DNA from: Styela clava
Taxonomy: Eukaryota > Chordata > Ascidiacea > Stolidobranchia > Styelidae
Assembly: GCF_964204865.1 (NCBI RefSeq)
Contig: NC_135250.1
Span: 29,937,395 to 30,001,394 of the forward strand
Direction of reading: 5' to 3'
DNA: 64,000 bases
Shown here: in pieces, positions 61,601-64,000 of the stretch
Numbering within the stretch: the stretch's first letter is position 1
How the letters are laid out: each line of letters starts with the position of its first letter
Translations under genes and position numbers: made by a program
Notes under the pieces: model-generated
Databases searched by the model: none
What the model was told of the DNA's origin: nothing
Seen by the model: the letters and a program-made list of their open reading frames with translations, nothing else

Positions 61601-62254
61601 AATAAAATTCGGAATCCTAATGAATAGGTGAATATATTATCAAAACCACAAAAATAAATTTTAAAAACACGCAAAATATAATGATATAATACAGATACTA
61701 CTACTAATATATATGCCGTGGTGTAAGAAAATTGCTGAGTGCAGTATATCAACATCTACAGTATGTTCTCTTGCCTTTCCATTTGAGGGTCAGGGCGAAA
61801 GTATTTCGAAATTTGAGGGGTTTTAATTACTTTTCTATTGGCGATAAAACTATTTGTAACCTACGCGTTATGTATTTGACAGACAATCTACACTTATAAA
61901 TATGCCATATTCTATATTTCTAGAATACAATTATACTTGAGTTAGAAATTACAGTGTGGTATCACACATGGGGGGGGGGGGCACATTTGGCTCACCAGGC
62001 GTAGGTTGCACACCGCTGCTTTACGTTATTATGAGCTTGAATAAGAAGAATAGGAAAGAATAAGTGAAAAAAGATTTATCAGAATCTTGGGCCCATGTGC
62101 GGATAATGGACCTGGATGATATTTTGACACATTGCTATTGCTAATTAGACACTCTGTATTTTTTTAGAAGCTTGTGTGAATCTGCAACTAAATTAAATAT
62201 CCCCCAAATAGTTCAATAAGTTATGTCCAGGACAAAGTTACCTGATGGAATACG
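61601..62254. other. Intergenic, no gene
   Basis: A hAT-like right end lies near 61970-62025 after a G10 run (GGCTCACCAGGCGTAGGTTG, CACACCGCTGC). Otherwise unassigned. Confidence 0.45.
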
Positions 62255-62491
62255 GGTACTCCCGAAGTATGTGAACCAAGTCCGGCGGACACCGGAACCT
62301 AGTATTTGTACCAAGTTAGGGTTAGGCCATAATTTTATTCCAATTATCCTTATTTTAGTTCTATTACAGGTTCAAAGACTAGCCAAGTTACTCCCATAGT
62401 ATTTGTAACTAAAATTATAGCCTAACCCTAACCTGGTACACCTACTACGTTCCGGTGTCCGCCATCTTGGTTCACATACTTCGGGAGTACC
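62255..62491. mobile_element. Family I MITE, 237 bp, next to the stop of RING copy 5
   Basis: Perfect GGAATACG duplication (62247-62254 and 62492-62499). Ends GGTACTCCCGAAGTATGTGA and CATACTTCGGGAGTACC. The right duplication ends 3 bp from the stop codon of copy 5 (62502-62504). Confidence 0.94.
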
Positions 62492-62501
62492 GGAATACGA
62501 T

Positions 62502-63505
62502 CTACTTTGGGAAAAGTTTGGAACAACTCACTATTAAACCAAAACCCCATACAAAATTTACAATAATAACCCCACAAGCCTTCCAACAGGGTAGAGACCA
62601 GAAGTTTAAAACAGTCTTTTTTACAGTTGGCCAAATGTAACTATAAATTGTAAGAGCAAGGAACCAAAAAGCGAAAATACAACCCGATTCGTCTTCAGAC
62701 ATTTCTGGTTCGGGGAAAAACGCAAGCGGTTTCTGAACATTTTCCAAAGAAATTTTGCCACTGATTTATATCTGAGCTTCAGGTAAAATGGCGTTGAGTG
62801 ATTTATTGTACGAATGATCCAAAGCAATACATTGATAAAATAGAATGTTGTGAGGTCCTCAACTATATTTGGTTTCTGAAAAAAAAAAATACCTAATCAT
62901 AAGTTCAACAATTTCACATTGTACACGTGGCTCTTTCTATTAAATTCTGGTTGCGATTTACTTAGCAACTAATGAACTAATCTAAAGATTAGGATGGATC
63001 GTAAATGATGAGAGGCCCCTAGTGTTCCCGGCCCCTAGTGTTCCCGGCCCGGGTTGTCTTATCGGCTCCCCTCTCCCAAGAATACATATGATAATTGTTT
63101 TTAGGTGGACAGTTTTTAAATAATATGAATGAAAACAACTACCTGAGCATCAAGCAACCGGATAATTGTATTATTCATTTGAATTTCTCCAGAAGGTGTT
63201 GCCGGACGATGAACTTTGCGACAGACTGGACATATTACTCTGTAAAAATGATATGATAGTAGTTTGAAAGAAAATTCGTTTTCACGTTTTTTGGTGTTTT
63301 TTATGGTTTTTGGATGTTTTTTCACGTGTTTGCAAGATTTTCTGTGGCTTTTGACAGTTTTTGGTGGTACTTACTCATACGGTTCTATTATATCACCAAT
63401 GCAACCCCTGCAAAACGTGTGCTGACACGGAAGCATTCTCGGTTCTCTCGGCCCAGTTGTTTCAAATCTTGTTTGACAAGAAGAGCACTTTAATATTTCA
63501 TCCAT
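62502..63505 (-). pseudogene. RING-finger membrane protein, copy 5, frameshifted
   Basis: Exons (minus) 63375-63505, 63143-63239 and 62502-62875. The RING is intact: CSSC (7, 10), CQHTFCRGC (27-35), CPVC (47-50), with linker TPSGEIQMNNTIIRLLDAQ and good GTAAGT and GTAGTT donors. Exon 3 starts KPNIVEDLTTFYFINVLLW and matches copy 3 through LRYKSVAKFLWKM. It then loses the family frame near 62725-62735, where 8 bases stand in for 9 in copy 3. The family frame resumes as KPLAFF, EMSEDES and FWKAC-like CWKACGVIIVNFVWG to the stop. In the shifted frame translation ends at 62621, giving about 160 aa that keep the RING and the first hydrophobic segment. Shortest introns of the five (135 and 267 bp), so probably close to the ancestral layout. 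Either a recent pseudogene, a truncated ligase, or a sequencing error. Confidence 0.72.
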
Positions 63506-63570
63506 AGTTTATTTACTTGCCAGGCTATGATCTTAATGCTATTTCACAAAAGAAGACATGAAGATAAACT
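63506..63570 (-). promoter_or_regulatory. Conserved leader and acceptor, RING copy 5
   Basis: In gene orientation TTATCTTCATGTCTTCTTTT, GTGAAATAG, then CATTAAGATCATAGCC and GGCAAGTAAATAAACT. AG at 63539-63540, 33 nt before the ATG. Confidence 0.5.
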
Positions 63571-63683
63571 AAAAAAAAATATAAAAACAAGCAAAAACTC
63601 CTCAAAATACATTTTTTTTTAAATATAGCTCCGAATTTTGACACAAAACTCATTTATTTGTTGAAATTGAATCCGATTTTTCT

Positions 63684-63790
63684 TTTTTAGTTCTATTACG
63701 AGTTTGAGGACTGTCTGTGTTGGCCAAGAGAATATACCCCCTGCCCATAGATTTCAGTCCCTTTATACAACTTGAAGAAGAAGTTAGAGC
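63684..63790 (-). mobile_element. Family II MITE fragment
   Basis: GTTCTATTACGAGTTTGAGG, ACTGTCTGTGTTGGCCAAGA, ATATACCCCCTGCCCATAG and CCTTTATACAACTTGA, then it breaks off. The rest of the window to 64000 shows no gene. Confidence 0.7.
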
Positions 63791-64000
63791 CAAAGAAAAC
63801 ATTTAGGTAGTAAGTTCTTATACTAATTTCCTGATTTGCTTCCTGTTATTTTGCTTATTTTGCGTTAGGTTAGTAGAATAAGCTGATTCATGTTACTTCT
63901 CACCGGTGATTTTCCTACCCCTTCCCTATACAGGTGTGAACCCCCTCTTAAAATTTCAAACACCACTCTAATCTTTAGATGTGACACCATACTTTACTTC

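Overview
This is eukaryotic, almost certainly animal, nuclear DNA. It is AT-rich, has GT-AG introns and short exons, encodes a Rab39-type GTPase, and is packed with nested DNA transposons and tRNA-derived SINEs. Possible spliced-leader or 5'UTR acceptors lie just upstream of several start codons. Together these suggest a marine invertebrate, perhaps a tunicate; the species cannot be fixed from the sequence.

Layout. 0-7.2 kb has no gene: a hAT end, a 1.7 kb minisatellite of about forty 42-bp units, a diverged direct duplication, and several miniature inverted-repeat elements (MITEs). 7.3-16.5 kb (+) holds a seven-exon gene for a four-pass membrane protein resembling the MS4A/CD20 family. 16.5-23.9 kb is intergenic; it includes a 3.3 kb composite in which two hAT copies sit inside an older element flanked by a 9-bp target duplication. 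23.9-30.4 kb (+) holds a complete five-exon Rab39-like gene whose introns carry a TA-flanked 1.3 kb transposon, MITEs and SINEs. 30.4-37.3 kb is intergenic and includes a 1.6 kb tandem segmental duplication.

37.3-63.5 kb is the most distinctive region. Five related three-exon genes (copies 1-5 here) lie among transposons, four on the minus strand and copy 4 on the plus strand. Each predicts a protein of about 200 aa with an N-terminal RING-HC finger split by an intron between its sixth and seventh metal ligands, followed by a linker and two or three hydrophobic segments. Exon 1 is exactly 131 bp in all five. There are two sequence clades (copies 1, 2, 4 and copies 3, 5). Copy 5 is frameshifted, copy 4 has lost the family stop codon and its upstream block, and copy 3 appears to use a shifted splice acceptor. 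I recognise no named family; they look like a locally expanded set of membrane-anchored RING ubiquitin ligases.

The genes share no obvious pathway. Rab39 acts in endolysosomal traffic and autophagy, MS4A proteins are membrane adaptors, and membrane RING proteins usually ubiquitinate membrane cargo. A common membrane-traffic theme would be speculation. The main repeat families defined here are: family I, MITEs of 236 bp and about 110 bp with 8-bp target duplications and AAGATGGCG in both ends; family II, MITEs of about 200 bp sharing internal sequence with I; family III, elements ending in a CAAATATATGGACACGT-like sequence; several hAT-like families; and the tRNA-derived SINE.
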